Numbered from the stretch's first letter, positions 33,503-43,055 are shown. The stretch is 64,000 bases of DNA from an uncultured Sphingomonas sp. (GCF_913777625.1 NZ_CAJYTI010000020.1:372001-436000); one strand, 5' to 3'. Notes: a model not told the origin generated them from the sequence alone. Translations and numbers: made by a program.

Positions 33503-33590
33503 GGCCTCCCGATGGGCGCGCTTCCTTGCGCGACTCGGGGATGATCGCGCGGATTGGCGCGTGCTGCAAGTGCGAAGTTGTTCGCATCCC

Positions 33591-33625
33591 AGCCCCTCCC
33601 TTCAGGCAAAGGTTGGGGTGGGGCC
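33591..33625. repeat. Dispersed repeat, family B, degenerate copy
   Basis: AGCCCCTCCCTTCAGGCAAA followed by GGTTGGGGTGGGGCC. The first part is the AAGCCCCTCCCCTTCAGG type also seen at 55256-55292, with decay in the second arm. It lies between nasS and the transporter leader. Confidence 0.6.
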
Positions 33626-33633
33626 AAGGGAGG

Positions 33634-34848
33634 CTAGCCTCGCGTGCCGCTAAACCCCGCCAGATACGCGTCCAGCCGTTCCGGATCGAACACGCGGCCA
33701 TCGAAGAAACGATCGGGCCCGAGCGTCAACGCGCCGCGATGCGCCCCCACGCCGGTCGGCGCATCGACTGCCCCTTCCAGCTTCATGCTGGCGCCCGGCA
33801 TCGGCTCGCCGCTCGCACCCAGCGCACGGCGATACACATCCGGACGAAACACCGCGGCCGCAGCCGCTTCGGCCGCCGGACTGGGGTCGGCCTGGTGCCA
33901 GCGGACGAGCTGCGAGTAGATCCACAAGGCCTGGCTGCGCCACGGGAACGCCGTCGCCTCGCGGTGGAACAGCAGGAAATCGGACTGGTCGATCGCCGGC
34001 AGCCCGGCCCGGGGGACCACCTGCCCCGCCAGCCCCGCCTCGATCAACTCGGACGGTTCGCCGACATAGTCGGGGCGTGACAGCAGCTCGGCCAGCGCGC
34101 CCCGGTTCGCGGGATCGTCGCACCAGCGCGCCGCCCCCGCCAGCGCGACCAGCAGCCGGTCGACGGTCTCGGCGTTGGCCTCCATCCAGTCGGTGCGCAG
34201 CGCCAGCACCTTCTCGACGCCGCGCTGCCATATCCGCGCGCCGATCGCCACCGCCTCGGCCAGCCCGTGCGCGATCGCTGCCGCCGGCCACGGATCGCCG
34301 GCGATGAAGCCGTCGATCTCGCCTAGCCGCATCGCCTCGACGGTGAGCGAGGGCGGCAGGACGCGCAGCACCACGTCGCGGTCCGGGTCGATGCCGACGC
34401 TGCCCAGCCAGTAGCGCAGCATCAGCGCGTGGCCGGAAAAGCGATGGACGATGCCGAGGATCGGCTTGCGGCGAAACAGCCCGATGGCGGTGGCGAAGTC
34501 GTGCCCCGTGCCCAGCGGATCGGCCAGGCGCGCGGCGAGGTCCGGCTCCAGGGCCGCGGCGAACTCGCCCGACATCACCAGCATGTTGCCGTTGCTGTTG
34601 AGCTTGAACGGTGCCGAGAGTGCCGCCGGCTGCTGGCTCAGCCCCAGCGTGACCGCCACCGCCAGCGGCGCCAGCATCTGTGCGGCCTGCACCTGGCCAT
34701 AGACCAGCCGGTCGCGCAGCGTCGCCCAGCTGGTGGTGCGCACCAGCTCCAGATCGATTCCCTGGGCCTCGGCGAAGCCCTTCTCGCGGGCGGCGACGAG
34801 CACCGCGCTGTCGGTAAGCGGCAGGAAGGCGGCGCGCAGCGGCGTCAT
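33634..34848 (-). CDS. nasS: Nitrate sensor NasS (NrtA-like, cytoplasmic)
   Basis: A 404-residue protein of the NrtA/CmpA ligand-binding family without a signal peptide, starting directly with RAAFLPLTDSAVLVAAREKGF. The nitrate pocket-like stretches SAPFKLNSNGNMLVMSG and GFIAGDPWPAAAIAHGLAE are present. NasS binds nitrate or nitrite and, without it, holds NasT inactive. The ATG overlaps the nasT stop (ATGA), the conserved nasT-nasS arrangement. No ABC permease or ATPase is beside it, which favours the sensor role over transport. Confidence 0.9.
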   Translation of the reverse strand: MTPLRAAFLPLTDSAVLVAAREKGFAEAQGIDLELVRTTSWATLRDRLVYGQVQAAQMLAPLAVAVTLGLSQQPAALSAPFKLNSNGNMLVMSGEFAAALEPDLAARLADPLGTGHDFATAIGLFRRKPILGIVHRFSGHALMLRYWLGSVGIDPDRDVVLRVLPPSLTVEAMRLGEIDGFIAGDPWPAAAIAHGLAEAVAIGARIWQRGVEKVLALRTDWMEANAETVDRLLVALAGAARWCDDPANRGALAELLSRPDYVGEPSELIEAGLAGQVVPRAGLPAIDQSDFLLFHREATAFPWRSQALWIYSQLVRWHQADPSPAAEAAAAAVFRPDVYRRALGASGEPMPGASMKLEGAVDAPTGVGAHRGALTLGPDRFFDGRVFDPERLDAYLAGFSGTRG

Positions 34849-35429
34849 GCCGCACCGCCGCCGAGCAGGCTGCTCGCGGTGATTAGCGCCTCGGCCACGT
34901 CGACCAGCCGCCGCCCCTGGTTCATCGCCGTCGAGCGCAGCAGCGCATAGGCATCGGCTTCGTTCAGTCCGCGCTGTGCCATCAGTATCGCCTTGGCCTT
35001 GTCGATCGTCTTGCGGTTGGCGAGCGCGGTGCGCGCCTCGTCCAGTTCGCTCTGCATCCGGGAAAAGGCGTTGAACCGCCGCACCGCCAGGTCGAGGATC
35101 GGCTTCACCCGATCCTTGCGCAACCCATCGACGACATAGGCGGAGACGCCCGCATCGATCGCCGCGCCGATCATCGCCTCGTCGGACTGGTCGACGAACA
35201 TCGCGATCGGCTTGGCAAGCGCGCGGCTGACGAACAACATCTCTTCCAGCGTGTCCCGGCTCGGGCTGCCCAGGTCCATCAGCACGACGTCGGGCGCCAT
35301 CCGCTCGATCCGGGCGACGAACGCGCCGCGCGGCGGCACGAAGTGGATGTCGTCATAGCCGGCCTCGCGCAGCCCCTCTTCGAGGACCGATGCACGCGCC
35401 CCGCTGTCATCGACAATGACGATCCGCAC
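34845..35429 (-). CDS. nasT: ANTAR-domain antiterminator NasT
   Basis: A 194-residue two-domain regulator. The N-terminal half is a pseudo-receiver (RIVIVDDSGARASVLEEGL, DVVLMDLGSPSRD, then VDGLRKDRVKPILDLAV). The C-terminal ANTAR domain has LANRKTIDKAKAILMAQRG and YALLRSTAMNQGRRLVDVAE, the RNA-binding helix bundle. The start is GTG 35429, with AAAGGC about nine bases upstream. A TTG at 35468 would add 13 residues that are not family-like. The protein binds paired hexaloop RNAs; two such leaders lie in this regulon. Confidence 0.93.
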   Translation of the reverse strand: MRIVIVDDSGARASVLEEGLREAGYDDIHFVPPRGAFVARIERMAPDVVLMDLGSPSRDTLEEMLFVSRALAKPIAMFVDQSDEAMIGAAIDAGVSAYVVDGLRKDRVKPILDLAVRRFNAFSRMQSELDEARTALANRKTIDKAKAILMAQRGLNEADAYALLRSTAMNQGRRLVDVAEALITASSLLGGGAA

Positions 35430-35530
35430 CCCGATGCCTTTCGCAGTTGCAACAGCAAGTGGCAGCAAAGCGCGAGCGCGTCAAACGGGCGCCAGCGGGA
35501 GGCGAGCCGTTGCGAATGCTGGCCATGGGA

Positions 35531-36796
35531 TCACATCGTCATCAGCATCGCGACTGAGGCGACGCCCATCACCAGGGTCGCGGCCCAGCCGCCGCGCATG
35601 AGCCAGGGGGACGCGGTGAACTTGCCCATGGTCCGGTGGCGCGAGGCGACGAGCATCATCGCGGCCATGATCGGCACCGCGATCACGCCGTTGACCACCG
35701 CGCTCCAGAACAGCGCCTTGATCGGATCGAGCGGCGACCAGTCGATCGCGATGCCGAGCACCGTCGCCGCGCCGATCACGGCATAGAAGCCCACCGCCTC
35801 GCGCGGCTTGTATTCGAGCCCGCAGTCCCAGCCCCGGCTCTCCGCCACCGCGAAGGCGGCCGATCCGGCGAGCACCGGCACGGCCAGGAACCCGGTGCCG
35901 ACGATCCCGATCGCGAACAGCAGGAACGCGAACCGCCCCGCCACCGGCTGCAGCGCGCGGGCGGCATCGGCGGCGGTGTCGATCTGATCGTGCCCGGTCG
36001 CATGCAGCGTCGCGGCCGTCGCGATCATGATCGCCAGCGCGACGACGTTCGAAAACGCCATGCCCGCCCAGGTATCGACATTCATCCGCCGGAACTGGCG
36101 CCGGGCCTGCCACGGCGCGTCCTTGAGCGGCTCGGCGTGCTGGTCGCCATCGAGGTCCTCGACCTCCTGCGCGCTCTGCCAGAAGAACAGATAGGGGCTG
36201 ATCGTGGTGCCGAACAAGGCGACGATGGTCACGATGGCCCCCGTGCCCTCGATCCGCGGCACGACAAGCCCGCGAACCACCTGCCCCCAGTCGAGCTTCA
36301 CGAACAGCAGCACCGCGACATAGGCGAGCAGCGCCAGCGTCAGCCATTTGAGCAGCGTGGCATAGCGGCGATAGGGCACGAACAGCTGCAGCGTCAGCGA
36401 CAGCAGCGCCAGGACGACCGTCAGGATGTGCGAGTCGATGCCGCTGACCATCTCCCCCGCCGCGCCCATCGCGGCGAGATCGGCGCCGATGTTGACCGTG
36501 TTGGCGAGAAACAGCAGCGCGACGAGCCCGGTGACCAGCCAGTGCGGCAGTAGCGCGCCCATGTTGCTCGCAAGCCCCTTGCCGGTCACCCGGCCGATCT
36601 GCGCGCTGATCAGCTGCACCGCGCTCATCAGCGGATAGGTGAGCAGCATCGTCCAGAGCAGCCCGAAGCCGAACTGCGCGCCCGCCTGCGAATAGGTGGC
36701 GATGCCGCTGGGATCGTCATCGGCCGCGCCGGTGACCAGCCCCGGACCCAGCTGGCCCAACAACGCTACTCTACGGAACCGCCGCCTGAACTTCAT
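35531..36796 (-). CDS. Nramp-family metal transporter with altered ligand motifs
   Basis: A 421-residue LeuT-fold transporter with 11 predicted membrane segments. Helix 1 reads GAADDDPSGIATYSQAGAQ and helix 6 ALFGTTISPYLFFWQSAQEV. Classical Nramp proteins have DPGN in helix 1 and a MPH triplet in helix 6; here they are DPSG and SPY. This subgroup is often listed as a divalent metal transporter but may not move manganese or iron. It could be magnesium-type, or something else. The start at 36796 is preferred to an upstream Met. Divergent from the SulP gene. Confidence 0.85.
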   Translation of the reverse strand: MKFRRRFRRVALLGQLGPGLVTGAADDDPSGIATYSQAGAQFGFGLLWTMLLTYPLMSAVQLISAQIGRVTGKGLASNMGALLPHWLVTGLVALLFLANTVNIGADLAAMGAAGEMVSGIDSHILTVVLALLSLTLQLFVPYRRYATLLKWLTLALLAYVAVLLFVKLDWGQVVRGLVVPRIEGTGAIVTIVALFGTTISPYLFFWQSAQEVEDLDGDQHAEPLKDAPWQARRQFRRMNVDTWAGMAFSNVVALAIMIATAATLHATGHDQIDTAADAARALQPVAGRFAFLLFAIGIVGTGFLAVPVLAGSAAFAVAESRGWDCGLEYKPREAVGFYAVIGAATVLGIAIDWSPLDPIKALFWSAVVNGVIAVPIMAAMMLVASRHRTMGKFTASPWLMRGGWAATLVMGVASVAMLMTM

Positions 36797-36948
36797 CGCT
36801 GTTCCTATCGACTCCGGGGGGCCCGACGCGGAGTGCGGTGTGCCGGAGCCGGCCTTGAATAGCAAAGCCTGTTCAACGAGATCGGCGAACCATGGCAGAC
36901 ACCGCGCCGGGCGTCGCCACGCATCGTCCAGGCTGATAGGGTGGTACG

Positions 36949-38586
36949 ATGGCAGGGATTGCAGGGCAAAACGGCGCGCGCTTCAACAGGGGGGACATTG
37001 CTGCGGGCCTCGCTGTCGCCGCGCTGATGCTGCCGGAGGCGGTCGCCTATGCCGGGATCGCCGGACTTTCGCCGGCGCGGGGGCTGCTTGCCGGCGTGGT
37101 CGGCTGCCTTGCCTATCTGGCGCTTGGGCGCAGCCGGTTCGCGATCGTCTCGGCCACCTCGTCCTCGGCGGCGATCCTGGCGGCGGCGCTGGCAACCCTC
37201 GCGCCGCTCGGCGCGGATCGCGACGCGCTCGCCACGATCGTGATCCTGATGGTCGGCGCCGCCTTCCTGATCGCGGCGCTGCTGCGGCTGGGCGCGCTCG
37301 CCGCCTTCGTCTCGCGGCCGGTGCTGCGCGGCTTCGCCTTCGGGCTGGCGATCACCATCGTGCTGCGGCAGGTGCCGACGATGCTGGGGCTGCACGGGCT
37401 GGGCGGCGATGTGGCAACGCTTGCGCTCGGCCTGACCCGCGCGCTGCCGAGCACCAACCCGGCAAGCCTGGTGGCGGGCGGCGGGGCGCTGATCGGACTG
37501 TTCGTCCTTCGGAGATGGCCCACACTGCCCGGCGCGCTGATCGTGCTGTTCGCCGGGATCCTCGCCTCGCTGGCATTCGACCTGCCGGCGCACGGGGTCG
37601 CCATGGTCGGGCACATCGACATCGCGCTGGCGATGCCGCGCCTGCCGGACCTCGACGGCGGCCAGTTGATGCGGATCGCGCAGCTTACCGCGCCGCTGGT
37701 GCTGATCCTGTTCGCGGAGAGCTGGGGCACGATCCGCTCGCTGGCGCTGCGCCACGGCGACACGGTGCGGCCCGATCGCGAGCTGGCCGGGCTGGGCGTC
37801 GCCAATCTCGCCGCCGGGCTGGTGCAGGGCATGCCGGTCGGCGCGGGCTTTTCGGCCGGCTCGGCCAACGAGGCGGCGGGGGCGGCCACGCGCTGGGCCG
37901 CGGCGATCGCGGGCGTGACCCTCGCGATCCTGGTCGCGGTCGCCCGGCCGCTGATCGCGCATCTGCCCGAGCCGGTGCTCGCCGCTGTCGTCGTCGCCGC
38001 CCTCAGCCATGCGCTCGATCCGGCCCCGCTGGTGCGGCTGTTCCGGCTGCGGCGCGACATGCTGATCGGCACCGGCGCGGTGCTCGGCGTCCTGGCACTG
38101 GGCGTGGTCAACGGCATGCTGCTCGCGATCCTGCTCTCGATCGCCTCGTTCCTCCACCGCGCCTCGACCCCGGCCATCGCGCGGCTGGGCCAGCTGGGCG
38201 ACAGCCACGACTTCGTCTCGCTCGAACGGCACCCGGAGGCGCGCGTGCCCGCCGGCATGGCGATCTGGCGGGCGGGCGAGCCGCTGTTCTTCGCCAATGC
38301 CGAGCGGGTGCTGAGCACCATGGCCGAACGAACGCCCGCCGACACCCGGATGGTGGTCGTCAGCCTGGAGGACAGTTTCGACCTCGACAGCACCGCGCTC
38401 GACGCGCTGATCGAGTTCGACCGGACGATGGCCGCGCGCGGCGCGCAGGTGCGGCTCGCCCGGGTCCGCGACCATCTGCGCGATCTGTTCCGCGCCGCCG
38501 ATGCCCAGGCGCTGGCGGCACGCAGCTTCTACAGCGTCGCCGATGCGGCCGCCGGGCCCATTCCCCTGGAGGAACCCGTCGCATGA
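36949..38586 (+). CDS. SulP-family inorganic anion transporter with STAS domain
   Basis: A 545-residue anion carrier of the SLC26/SulP family. Residues 10-410 are membrane-embedded: AVAALMLPEAVAYAGIAGLSPARG is the conserved helix 1 segment, and VQGMPVGAGFSAGSANEAAG is the helix 8 signature. Residues 430-540 form a cytoplasmic STAS domain (VVVSLEDSFDLDSTALDALIEFDR). Substrates of this family include sulfate, bicarbonate and molybdate. Nothing here decides among these. A ParB-like gene overlaps the stop (ATGA), so the two are one unit. Confidence 0.9.
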   Translation: MAGIAGQNGARFNRGDIAAGLAVAALMLPEAVAYAGIAGLSPARGLLAGVVGCLAYLALGRSRFAIVSATSSSAAILAAALATLAPLGADRDALATIVILMVGAAFLIAALLRLGALAAFVSRPVLRGFAFGLAITIVLRQVPTMLGLHGLGGDVATLALGLTRALPSTNPASLVAGGGALIGLFVLRRWPTLPGALIVLFAGILASLAFDLPAHGVAMVGHIDIALAMPRLPDLDGGQLMRIAQLTAPLVLILFAESWGTIRSLALRHGDTVRPDRELAGLGVANLAAGLVQGMPVGAGFSAGSANEAAGAATRWAAAIAGVTLAILVAVARPLIAHLPEPVLAAVVVAALSHALDPAPLVRLFRLRRDMLIGTGAVLGVLALGVVNGMLLAILLSIASFLHRASTPAIARLGQLGDSHDFVSLERHPEARVPAGMAIWRAGEPLFFANAERVLSTMAERTPADTRMVVVSLEDSFDLDSTALDALIEFDRTMAARGAQVRLARVRDHLRDLFRAADAQALAARSFYSVADAAAGPIPLEEPVA

Positions 38587-39200
38587 GACACGACTATCGC
38601 CCGCTGCTCACTCCCACCCCGATCAAGGCGCTGCGCCCGACGCAGATGACCGTCGGGCGACGCGAAGTCGCCGAGAAGCGCCGGCAATGGCGGGCGCGCT
38701 GCCTGGAGGAAGGGCCGGACTTTCTAGGGCGCCACATGATCCCGGTGGTCGTGGGTCCCAAGGGGCGGCCCTGGCTGGTCGACCATCACCATCTCGCCCT
38801 TGCCCTGCACGAGGAGGGCCAGGAGCATGTCCTCACCAGCGTGCTTGCCGATCTGTCGCATCTCGGCGCGCGCGAGTTCCTGACGTTCCTCGACAATCAC
38901 AGCTGGCTGCACCCGTTCGATGCCGAGGGCGTGCGCCGCGACTATGCCAAGCTGCCGCGCCATATCGAGGATCTGCGCGACGATCCCTATCGCTCGCTCG
39001 CCGGCGCCGTGCTGGACGCGGGCGGCTATGCGAAGAGCCCGGCGCCCTTCGCCGAGTTCCTGTGGGCGGACTTCTTCCGACAGCGGATCGATGCCAGGCG
39101 GCTCGAGAAGGATTGGGAGGACGCCGTCGCCAGGGCCGTCCACCTCGCCCGCAAGCACAAGGCCAGGCATTTGCCGGGTTGGGCCGGCGCCCACGCCTGA
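38583..39200 (+). CDS. ParB-like protein, ParBc_2 type
   Basis: A 205-residue protein of the ParB-like (ParBc_2) family. It has the opening PTPIKALRPTQMTVGRREV, the conserved GRPWLVDHHHLALALHEEG, and a helix-rich C-terminal region (EFLWADFFRQRIDARRLEKD). It lacks the ParB helix-turn-helix, so it is not the chromosome-partition ParB. A CTPase/sulfiredoxin-fold enzyme is likely. It is translationally coupled to the SulP carrier. The biochemical role is unknown. Confidence 0.8.
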   Translation: MRHDYRPLLTPTPIKALRPTQMTVGRREVAEKRRQWRARCLEEGPDFLGRHMIPVVVGPKGRPWLVDHHHLALALHEEGQEHVLTSVLADLSHLGAREFLTFLDNHSWLHPFDAEGVRRDYAKLPRHIEDLRDDPYRSLAGAVLDAGGYAKSPAPFAEFLWADFFRQRIDARRLEKDWEDAVARAVHLARKHKARHLPGWAGAHA

Positions 39201-39208
39201 ACCGTCTC

Positions 39209-39964
39209 CTAGCCGCGCACCTGCAGGTCGACATGGATGCGGATCGCGTCGTGGCGCCAATATTCGCGGTCATATTCCACCACCGCGCCGTTGGCCGCGA
39301 AGCTGGTGCGGACGACGAGCAGCCCCGGCGTCCCCGTCTTCACCCCCAGCATCGACGCGATGTCGGCGGTCAGCGCGCAGGGGCGCATGTCGACGCGGTT
39401 GCGCTCGGCCTTGAGGCCGTACTGGGTGGTGAGGATCTGGGTGAGCGAGCCGTTGAGGTCGTGCTCGCCCAGCCCCGGCGCCAGCGCGGGGTCGACCATG
39501 ATCCGCTCGATCAGCACCGCGCGCCCGTCGATCGAGCGGCGGCGGGTCAGCAGATGGAGCGGCGTGCCCGGCGCGCGGCGGAAGATGTCCGCCACCGCCG
39601 AGGGCGCGGCGACGCTCTCGATCGCCAGCGTCTCGGTGGCGGGCACCCGCTGCTGCTCGACGACATAGGTCATGAAGCCGGCCCAGCGGGTGGGGTCATA
39701 GGTCACCGGCGGCGGCGATACATACCAGCCGCTGCGATCGCGGCGGTAGATCAGCCCTTCGGCCTCGAGCTGCGACAGCGCCTCGCGGATCGTGCCGCGG
39801 GCGGTGCCGGTATCGGTCTGCATCTGGCGCTCGGACGGCAGCCGCGCGCCGGCGGGCAGCTTGCCGAGATCGATGGCGTTCGCGATCTGGTCGCGCAGCG
39901 CCAGATATTGCGGGCGATCCTCCGCGCCGCGCGCGGCACCCAGCAACGAAATTCCGGAGGGCAT
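39209..39964 (-). CDS. GntR/HutC-family regulator with UTRA domain
   Basis: A 251-residue regulator. The N-terminal winged helix has QYLALRDQIANAIDLGKLPA, then LPSERQMQTDTGTARGTIRE and LSQLEAEGLIYRRDRSGWYV. The C-terminal UTRA effector domain includes LHLLTRRRSIDGRAVLIERI and DIASMLGVKTGTPGLLVVR. HutC-type regulators bind TGG-N6-CCA-like sites, and two occur at the promoters of the phosphonate locus. The gene is last in the minus-strand unit of that locus, about 120 bases after the TonB receptor. A phosphonate or pathway intermediate is the likely ligand. Confidence 0.85.
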   Translation of the reverse strand: MPSGISLLGAARGAEDRPQYLALRDQIANAIDLGKLPAGARLPSERQMQTDTGTARGTIREALSQLEAEGLIYRRDRSGWYVSPPPVTYDPTRWAGFMTYVVEQQRVPATETLAIESVAAPSAVADIFRRAPGTPLHLLTRRRSIDGRAVLIERIMVDPALAPGLGEHDLNGSLTQILTTQYGLKAERNRVDMRPCALTADIASMLGVKTGTPGLLVVRTSFAANGAVVEYDREYWRHDAIRIHVDLQVRG

Positions 39965-40083
39965 GGGGTGGGTAGGTCCTCGCGCGAGCAGCCGAGCCCC
40001 CCGATTGGCAGCGCCCGCGCACCCGCGTCAAGCACGGCGTGGGCGGCGGGAGCGGCGCCTGCACGCCGCCCCCGCCCGCCCGA

Positions 40084-42897
40084 TCAGAAGTTGACGTTGG
40101 TCCGCAGAATGAAGGTGCGGCCCGGCTCCATATAATCCTTCTGGTAGCTCGGATTGTCGCCCTTGGTCGTGTAATAGCGCCAGTCGTTCAGCAGGTTGGC
40201 GACGTCGAAATCGACCGCCACCCGGCGCGTGATGTTGTAGCGCGAGTGGAAATCGACGCTGCGATTGTGCTGCACCCACTTGTCGACGGCGTTGTCGCGC
40301 AGATCCTCGATATATTTGCCGCGATAATTGTACGAGAGCTTCATCTCCAGCCCGTATTTCTGGTAGGTGATCGCCGCGTTGTAGAGCAGGTGCGGCGTGT
40401 TGACGAACCGCATCTTGGCGCCGTTGCGATAGGCCTGGCCGCTGTCCGCCGCGCTGTGCTGGACGGTCAGGTTGCCCTCGACACCGAAGCCGTCGAACGG
40501 TGCCGCCAGCCCCTGGAGCTGCTTGATCACGCCGAGTTCGACGCCGTACACCTCGGCGGTCTTGCCGTTCTGCGGCTGGGTGATCTCGATCGTGCCGTTG
40601 CGCGTGTCGGCGTTGATCTGGTTGCCGTTGGTGAAGATGAAGTTGCGGATGTGCTTGTAATAGCCCGCCAGCGACAACTGGCTGGAGGCATCCGGATACC
40701 ATTCGAGCGAAATGTCGGCGTTGGTCGATTTCGCCGGCTTCAGATCCGGATTGCCGCGGCTGATCGAGAGGATCTGCTTGGTCACCGGATCGCGGCCGAT
40801 CGACTGGCCGCTCGACAGATAGCCATATTCGGGCGGCGAATAGCCGGTCCACAAGGCGGCACGGTACACGTGCTTGTCATCGGGGCGCCAGTTGGCGGTC
40901 ACGCTCGGCAGGAACACGGTATAGCCGCGCGAGGTGCTGGCGAAGCCGCTGTTCGCCCCGTCGTCGGACCAGAAGCGGTTGTAGGTCTCGCGATGCTCGA
41001 CGCGGCCGCCGGCGACGATGTCGATCGCGCCGGTCTTGAAGTCGGCAAGCGCGTAGCCCGAGGTGATCGTCTCGCGCCCGCTGCGGTCGTCACGCAGCAG
41101 ATCGGTGCCGCTGGAAACATTGCCGGGCTGCGCCTTGATCGCGGCGTTGATCGCGGCGACCACCGCGTCGCGGCCGAGCACCGGGCCGTAATAATATTCG
41201 CCGCCGAGGATGCTGTTGACCGTCTTCTGGATCAGCCCCGAGGCCGCGAGCGACTTGCCGTCGAGCGCCGTCCCGCTGAAGTCCCCGCTCCACACCGGCG
41301 TCGAATCATAGCTGCGGCTGGAGCGCAGCCACTTGGCGCCGACCTGGACATGATCGAGCACCCCGCCGACATCGTAGCGCGCATCGAGCTTGGCCGCCCA
41401 GCGATTGTCGGTCTGCTTCCAGCGGTCGAGGCTGGCGCCGTCGAGCGGCAGCAGCGAGGGATCGCGCTCCACATTGGCGGCGAAGGCCGGCAGGCTGGCA
41501 TGCGGGAAGCGCGGATCGCGCGAGACCCAGTCGATGCCGGTCGCGTTCAGCGGATAGCTGCACACGTCGCAATTATAGCTGACACTGTAATGGTCCGGCG
41601 ATTCCTGGCTGCCGGTGCTGTAGCTTAGGTCATAGGTCAGCTTCAGCTTGTGGAGCGTGCTGGTGCCGCCCACCTGCACGGTCGCCAGATACTGGGTATT
41701 GTCCTGCGTCTCGAAGCTGCGCGCGAACTGGAACACCTTGGGGTTCCACACACCCGACCGGCCGTTCAGCGACCAATATTGCTTCGAATTGCGGTCCGCG
41801 TCGGTGATGCGGCCGTCGCCGTCGACGTCGACGATCTGCGCGGGCGTATAGCCGTAGATGTTGCCGAGCTTCGGATCCCTGCCGATGATCATGTCTTCGG
41901 GCTGGCGCAGGCTGGTGTCCTCGGGGTTCACCTGGGTCAGCCGCGCGCTCTTGCGGTTGCGATAGTCGGTATAGTCGTTAGTGCCGGTCTTCTCGGCATG
42001 GGCATATTGGCCGCGCAGATAGAGCTGGGTGGTGTCGCCGTGCCAGTCGAGCGAGGCGTTGCCGCCCCAGCGGGTCTGCTGGAACCGGCGATAGTCGAGG
42101 TCGATGCCCGGCAGGTGCATGTTGGTCTGCGAGATCGTCTCGGTGGAATTCTTGCGCCAGACATAGGGCTCCCACTCGCCGTCATTCTCGGTTTCCTGGC
42201 TGTTGCCATGGGTGACGCCGTAATTGCCGGAGACGAAGATGCCGAAGCGATCGTCGGCGAAGCGCCGGCCGAAATCGAGCTGCCCCTGGTAGAGCGCGGC
42301 ATTCTCGCCGGAAGTGCGGGCATAGCTGTTGAAGCCGCCGCTCAGCCAGGCGCGCAGCACCTGTCCGGTCTTGAAATCGAACGCGGTGGGCGTGCGGAAG
42401 TTGATCGAGCCGCCGATCGCGTCGCCGTCCTGATCGGGCGTCAGCGTCTTGGTCACGCGGATCTCGGCGAGGCCGTTGGGCGGCAGCAGGTTGAGCGAGA
42501 CGTCGCGGCTGCCACTATCGGTCTGGGCGACGCGGACGCCGTTGATCGACACCGCATTATAGGTGCCGGAAAGCCCGCGGATGGTGACATACTGGCCCTC
42601 GCCGGTCTCCTGGTTGACGATCACGCTGAGGCCGGGAACGCGGGCGAGCGCGTCGGCAACGGTCGCGTCGGGGATCTTGCCGAGATCGTCGGCGCTGATC
42701 ACTTCCACCACCGAAGTGGCGGTGCGCTTGGCGGCGATCGCGGCCTGGGTGCTGAGCAGCTGGCCGTTGACGACGATCTCGGACTCGCCGTCCTGCTGCT
42801 GTTGCTGGGCCCAGGCGGTAGCGGGCGTGAGCGCCGCCAGCATCGTGCCGGCGAGCACCAGCCGGCGGATGCGCTGCGTGCGAATGGTCTGTTGCAT
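40084..42897 (-). CDS. TonB-dependent outer membrane receptor
   Basis: A 937-residue receptor with a signal peptide (LVLAGTMLAALTPATAWAQ), a TonB box-like ESEIVVNGQ and a plug domain (ISADDLGKIPDATVADALAR, VSINGVRVAQTDSGSRDVS). A long 22-strand barrel ends with a terminal Phe (RTFILRTNVNF). It resembles the Xanthomonas/Caulobacter-type receptors for larger carbon compounds. It lies between the HD oxygenase and GntR genes. Its promoter carries a perfect operator-like palindrome that overlaps a possible -10. Import of a phosphonate-containing lipid head group or glycerophosphonate is a reasonable hypothesis. Confidence 0.9.
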   Translation of the reverse strand: MQQTIRTQRIRRLVLAGTMLAALTPATAWAQQQQQDGESEIVVNGQLLSTQAAIAAKRTATSVVEVISADDLGKIPDATVADALARVPGLSVIVNQETGEGQYVTIRGLSGTYNAVSINGVRVAQTDSGSRDVSLNLLPPNGLAEIRVTKTLTPDQDGDAIGGSINFRTPTAFDFKTGQVLRAWLSGGFNSYARTSGENAALYQGQLDFGRRFADDRFGIFVSGNYGVTHGNSQETENDGEWEPYVWRKNSTETISQTNMHLPGIDLDYRRFQQTRWGGNASLDWHGDTTQLYLRGQYAHAEKTGTNDYTDYRNRKSARLTQVNPEDTSLRQPEDMIIGRDPKLGNIYGYTPAQIVDVDGDGRITDADRNSKQYWSLNGRSGVWNPKVFQFARSFETQDNTQYLATVQVGGTSTLHKLKLTYDLSYSTGSQESPDHYSVSYNCDVCSYPLNATGIDWVSRDPRFPHASLPAFAANVERDPSLLPLDGASLDRWKQTDNRWAAKLDARYDVGGVLDHVQVGAKWLRSSRSYDSTPVWSGDFSGTALDGKSLAASGLIQKTVNSILGGEYYYGPVLGRDAVVAAINAAIKAQPGNVSSGTDLLRDDRSGRETITSGYALADFKTGAIDIVAGGRVEHRETYNRFWSDDGANSGFASTSRGYTVFLPSVTANWRPDDKHVYRAALWTGYSPPEYGYLSSGQSIGRDPVTKQILSISRGNPDLKPAKSTNADISLEWYPDASSQLSLAGYYKHIRNFIFTNGNQINADTRNGTIEITQPQNGKTAEVYGVELGVIKQLQGLAAPFDGFGVEGNLTVQHSAADSGQAYRNGAKMRFVNTPHLLYNAAITYQKYGLEMKLSYNYRGKYIEDLRDNAVDKWVQHNRSVDFHSRYNITRRVAVDFDVANLLNDWRYYTTKGDNPSYQKDYMEPGRTFILRTNVNF

Positions 42898-43055
42898 GCT
42901 TTCCCCCTCGTCGTTGCCGACGATTCCTCACTGCATCGCCGTTCGGGCCGAGCAGGCGCACGCCTCCCCCACGCCCGGCGGGGGCCGGACGGCAAGGGAG
43001 TTGGCAATGCACACGCTACGGGCGCAGACCGGGCTGGCGACGTCTCCCGGGCGGC

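Noticed and set aside
38583..39200. Chromosome partition ParB with a nearby parS or origin
   Set aside because: The protein lacks the DNA-binding domain and no ParA gene or parS-like sites are near.
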